Shown here piece after piece: positions 61,364-64,000 of a stretch of DNA of 64,000 bases. A model generated the notes under the pieces. It was not told the DNA's origin. It made no database searches and saw only the letters and a list, made by a program, of their open reading frames with translations. The stretch comes from Bdellovibrio sp. NC01 (lineage in GTDB: Bacteria; Bdellovibrionota; Bdellovibrionia; Bdellovibrionales; Bdellovibrionaceae), in assembly GCF_006874625.1 (NCBI RefSeq), contig NZ_CP030034.1, forward strand, positions 372,001-436,000, given 5' to 3'. Within the stretch, counting starts at the first letter, position 1. Every line of letters begins with the position of its first letter. The position numbers and the translations under genes were made by a program.

Positions 61364-61433
61364 GGATGTCAGAAAGCCACTAGGTCTAGCTTCAGGGGCC
61401 CCTTTATCACCTAGATATCGAAGCCTGACATCC
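61364..61433. other. Nested inverted-repeat element
   Basis: Outer stem GGATGTCAG (61364-61372)/CTGACATCC (61425-61433), inner stem CTAGGT/ACCTAG (61380-61385 and 61409-61414) and an apical AGGGGCCCCT palindrome. A folded RNA or a DNA cruciform is possible. It lies in the 180-base gap between two minus-strand genes, 25 bases past the barrel protein gene's stop; no T-run follows. Confidence 0.55.
61382..61422. repeat. Short sequence element shared with 11598-11634
   Basis: AGGTCTAGCTTC followed by CTAGATATCGAA, as at 11598-11634 (CTAGCTATCGAA there). It overlaps the nested inverted repeat. Confidence 0.4.
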
Positions 61434-61457
61434 TATGCCGAGAAATTTTTCTAATAT

Positions 61458-62141
61458 CTAGAAGCCATAACGAATCAAAGCGCTTAAGTACCCGGCAGAG
61501 AAAGACTCGTTACTATTCGTCATATTGGTAATTTCGAAGCCCAATTCGGCCCCATAAGCCCAATTTTTACGAGTCACCGTATATTGAACTCCGGCCTTGC
61601 CGTACAGGCCAACAGGGAACTCTTTTTTATAGCCAACACTTGATGATGGAATCGGTGCTGTCGTATCGACGCTTGTAATTTCTTGTGAAGCGTACGACAG
61701 GCCCAATGCCGTAATTAAATTATAACGTGGGCGAAGTCTTAAACGACCTTGCGCTCCAAGTGCATAAGAGTTGATGCGACTGTGGCGTACTTCGGTGTAA
61801 CCCGTCGATGGGAAGTTCACAGTCTCTTTGCCATCGGCTAAGAAATACGCGAAATAAGGTCCCCACTTCCAATTGCCTGCATCCCACAAATCAAGACTGA
61901 TGCTTAGATGCTTGCTTGGTGCTTCAAGAGCATTGCCTGGGTAACCTACACCTAAAGAGAAGTTAAGAATTTTCGGAACCCGTTTTGGTTTCGCGGAAGT
62001 TTTCGTCGCTTTCGCTGGTGTTTGCGCCGGTTCTTGAGTTTGAGATTGCGCTTTAGCATTCACACAAATAGCGACGACGAAGATGCAGAACATCTTCGAA
62101 ATTTTTAGTGGTGTGGTGATTAAGGCAAATTTTATCTTCAA
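61458..62141 (-). CDS. Outer-membrane beta-barrel-like protein
   Basis: About 227 residues if started at the TTG at 62141, which has GGAG eight bases upstream and gives a plausible signal sequence (KIKFALITTPLKISKMFCIFVVAICVNAKA). After a charged linker (QTQEPAQTPAKATKTSAKPKRVPK) the rest has alternating-hydrophobicity strands (LNFSLGVGYPGN, SISLDLWDAGNW, SYALGAQGRLRLRPRY, LITALGLSYAS, YGKAGVQYTV, YGAELGFEI) and ends in an aromatic residue, LIRYGF, like outer-membrane barrels. The frame upstream to 62336 is not credible. It follows the surface-protein gene on the same strand and is probably co-transcribed. Confidence 0.8.
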   Translation of the reverse strand: MKIKFALITTPLKISKMFCIFVVAICVNAKAQSQTQEPAQTPAKATKTSAKPKRVPKILNFSLGVGYPGNALEAPSKHLSISLDLWDAGNWKWGPYFAYFLADGKETVNFPSTGYTEVRHSRINSYALGAQGRLRLRPRYNLITALGLSYASQEITSVDTTAPIPSSSVGYKKEFPVGLYGKAGVQYTVTRKNWAYGAELGFEITNMTNSNESFSAGYLSALIRYGF

Positions 62142-62143
62142 AT

Positions 62144-64000
62144 CTAAAGCTCCGGTGTTAATCCAATGTTTGCGAGTCCTAAACGTTGCGTAGTGGCTGC
62201 GTAAGGAACGACGAGCAGTTTTCCTGTCGTATTGTAGTAAGAACGACGAGAGTAAACAGTCGCTGGATTGCCAGAGGTCGCTTGAGTTAAGTAAGCGCTT
62301 CCCGCGCAAGTCGGTGTTGTTGCCGTCGTCGTACAATAGCGTACTTCGTAGCGTGGGCTGTTGAGACGATCCCCGTAATCACCAGTCACAACATAGTTAA
62401 TCCAAAGATGTGCGCCGGTGCCGCTCCCCACGATTTGTAAACTCGGATATAGACCTAATCCCGAAGAATCAGCACTTTGTGCGGTGACTTGGGAAGCACA
62501 TGTGAATGTTGTTGTTGAAGTGAAGTCACACGTTGAAAGCTTAGATGCTTTATAGATGTTTTCGCCCGCTTGATGAGCGACATAGAATTTCGTTCCATCC
62601 ATAACCATTGATGGATAAACACCGGGTTCAAATGTATCGCCGCCGATAACAACGCTTTGATTATCGATCACAGAATTTGATCCACATGTTGGCGTGTTAT
62701 CCCCACCAATCGTACATGCTGTGCCCATTAAGACTCGGGTTGAAGCTTGCGTAAAGTATGAAACGACAGCTTGCGCCCCATTGAAGGCCAGGCTGATGTA
62801 AGATGCGTTGTTGTCGCCTAAAGTGGCGTTCTCATAGGCTTTACAAGTATTAACATTTACGCCGTTGGAAGGATCAGTGCCTGCGGTATCGATATCGCAG
62901 ACTGTGATGATGAATCCGGTATGAGTTTGATTAGCCATAGCGAGTTTGTCGCCAGAGATTACCATTGCAGGATACAAACCAGCACCAGCTTTATTAATGG
63001 TTGGCGATGTATGTGGTTTCAAGATCGCACAGTCTGAAAGAGTGGGGCTAGATGAACCTTTTTTGATGCAACTTAGAATCGTCGCATCACCATACCCGGA
63101 ACTATCATTTTCTTGATTTTGAAGAGCGACAAATATTTTATTTCCGCTTTGTTGGATGCGCGGACCGGAACCGTTTCCAATTCCTGATAGGAACAATCTT
63201 GTACCATCATTAATTTCACTTTGTTGACAAGAAGTCGTATTAACTGCCGACTCTGTCGTCATCGGGCATACCGTAATTACGGGACGAGAGTACGCGCTGG
63301 CTACTGTGCCATCTGTACTGCGAGATGCAAAGTAATAGTAAGTTCCATCTGAAGTGACGTCACCTTCCAAACCAAATCTGACTGCTCCAAGGGTTCCGGT
63401 TGTTTCGTTATAACTGGCAGCCTTTATTGCTAAAGCCGACGTTGTAGTTTGTTGTGTTGTAACTACATCTTGGGCTGCGACGAACGAAGCGGCTTGTGTA
63501 GGGCTGAATAAGATTGAATAAGTACAGCTAGCTTGACCAGCAAGAGTCGAACCACATGTTGAACTTGTGACGGTGAACACGCTTGAATTTGTGCCCGTGA
63601 AAGTTGAAAGACTTAAGCCCGTTGCAGTGCGATCACCGTTGTTTGTGATTGTAATTGTCCCTGAAGTTGCGGTTTGAGTCACTTTCGTTGGGCCGAAAGT
63701 AATCGAAGCCGGCGAAGACGTGATCGAAACAGATCTCAATGAGTGACCTACGACGTGCGAAGCGGCTGCCGTAACTGTATTGCCACTCAGGACGCTTGTG
63801 CCAGTGACGGTCAAAGCATAATCAGACGTTTCATTGTTTGTTGTTGGCGTATACACAACATCGAAAGTACAAGTTGCAAGTGCCGCAATTGTTGTTCCCG
63901 TACAAGTGTCATTTGCAACTGTCATTGTGCCAGTCGCACCACTTGATGAAACAAGGCCCACAGTAAGACCCGAGATATCGCCTGCACCAGATGCATTATT
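62144..64000 (-). CDS. Choice-of-anchor-D type surface protein, C-terminal part (5' end outside window)
   Basis: Only the C-terminal 618 codons are inside the window; the frame is open from 64000 with no stop or convincing start, so the gene is partial at its 5' end. Two Ig-like repeats of the choice-of-anchor-D kind are seen (about residues 1-70, CTGTTIAALATCTFDVVYTPT, and 90-170, SITFGPTKVTQTATSGTITITNNGD...CGSTLAGQASCTYSILFSPT), each ending ATCxFxVxYTPT or ASCTYSILFSP with a paired cysteine. The later part is Ser/Thr/Cys-rich with possible beta-propeller-like repeats (PVITVCPMTTES, TILSCIKKGSSSP, GFIITVCDIDTAG). Secreted or surface-bound; likely adhesion. Confidence 0.85.
   Translation of the reverse strand, partial: NNASGAGDISGLTVGLVSSSGATGTMTVANDTCTGTTIAALATCTFDVVYTPTTNNETSDYALTVTGTSVLSGNTVTAAASHVVGHSLRSVSITSSPASITFGPTKVTQTATSGTITITNNGDRTATGLSLSTFTGTNSSVFTVTSSTCGSTLAGQASCTYSILFSPTQAASFVAAQDVVTTQQTTTSALAIKAASYNETTGTLGAVRFGLEGDVTSDGTYYYFASRSTDGTVASAYSRPVITVCPMTTESAVNTTSCQQSEINDGTRLFLSGIGNGSGPRIQQSGNKIFVALQNQENDSSGYGDATILSCIKKGSSSPTLSDCAILKPHTSPTINKAGAGLYPAMVISGDKLAMANQTHTGFIITVCDIDTAGTDPSNGVNVNTCKAYENATLGDNNASYISLAFNGAQAVVSYFTQASTRVLMGTACTIGGDNTPTCGSNSVIDNQSVVIGGDTFEPGVYPSMVMDGTKFYVAHQAGENIYKASKLSTCDFTSTTTFTCASQVTAQSADSSGLGLYPSLQIVGSGTGAHLWINYVVTGDYGDRLNSPRYEVRYCTTTATTPTCAGSAYLTQATSGNPATVYSRRSYYNTTGKLLVVPYAATTQRLGLANIGLTPEL

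Noticed and set aside
62142-62336. N-terminal extension of the barrel protein
   Set aside because: It overlaps the end of the surface-protein gene in another frame and lacks a start signal; the TTG at 62141 is better placed.
1-64000. Prophage, insertion sequence or integrase-linked island
   Set aside because: No transposase, integrase, phage structural gene or tRNA-linked repeat was recognised anywhere in the window.

Overview
The window is a 64 kb stretch of chromosome from a Gram-negative bacterium, most likely a predatory Bdellovibrio or close relative (Bdellovibrionota). The grounds are the abundance of signal-peptide and lipobox proteins, a REC-GGDEF protein with PilZ and response-regulator neighbours, and an imuA-imuB-dnaE2 mutagenesis cassette whose promoter carries TTAC-N3-GTAA, the LexA box described for B. 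bacteriovorus. No rRNA, tRNA, CRISPR, insertion sequence or prophage was seen. Genes are dense and on both strands, and several intrinsic terminators are clear.

Layout. 1-10,700 is housekeeping: an exported protein, speA, leuS, a diguanylate cyclase, a CDF metal exporter, trmB, a 2Fe-2S ferredoxin, trxB, a single-domain response regulator and a class I amidotransferase. 10,744-17,946 holds an exported transglycosylase-like protein, a lipoprotein gene flanked by a 20-base direct repeat, a GYF/PilZ protein whose start lies in a 12-bp hairpin, oppD/oppF ATPases without permeases, gph, an OmpA-like lipoprotein and an O-methyltransferase.

18,067-29,558 looks like a coherent energy-stress or low-oxygen island: D-lactate dehydrogenase with a soluble GAF histidine kinase, a split-barrel flavoprotein, PEP synthase, Hsp20, a beta-CASP RNase-like MBL protein, then a six-gene run (membrane protein, SDR-like protein lacking catalytic residues, PfkB kinase, CBS pair, tandem UspA, exported rhodanese). 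The composition resembles dormancy regulons such as that of DosR, but no response regulator sits with the kinase.

29,555-35,492 carries the ImuA/ImuB/DnaE2 translesion system. 35,719-46,138 carries ogt, a stress-type small protein, an exported protein with a His/Cys pattern like caspase-fold proteases, a pyruvate dehydrogenase E1-like protein, and exported enzymes (phosphodiesterase, Tat amine oxidase, HEVGH lipoprotein).

46,294-51,560 is a tight five-gene operon that I consider the best candidate for an undescribed pathway: a TonB-like protein, two CDP-alcohol phosphatidyltransferases, a CdsA-like cytidylyltransferase between them, and a fused class V aminotransferase plus SDR-like protein. 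It suggests synthesis of an unusual phospholipid or amino-lipid head group. The remainder (51,693-64,000) has PP2C phosphatase, an M23 peptidase, a repeat-containing exported protein, a large exported protein, a thiolase / degenerate SDR / hotdog thioesterase operon, an HD phosphohydrolase, an outer-membrane barrel candidate and the 3' part of a choice-of-anchor-D type surface protein that runs off the window. Gene starts were moved from the longest frame wherever a ribosome binding site or signal peptide supported it.
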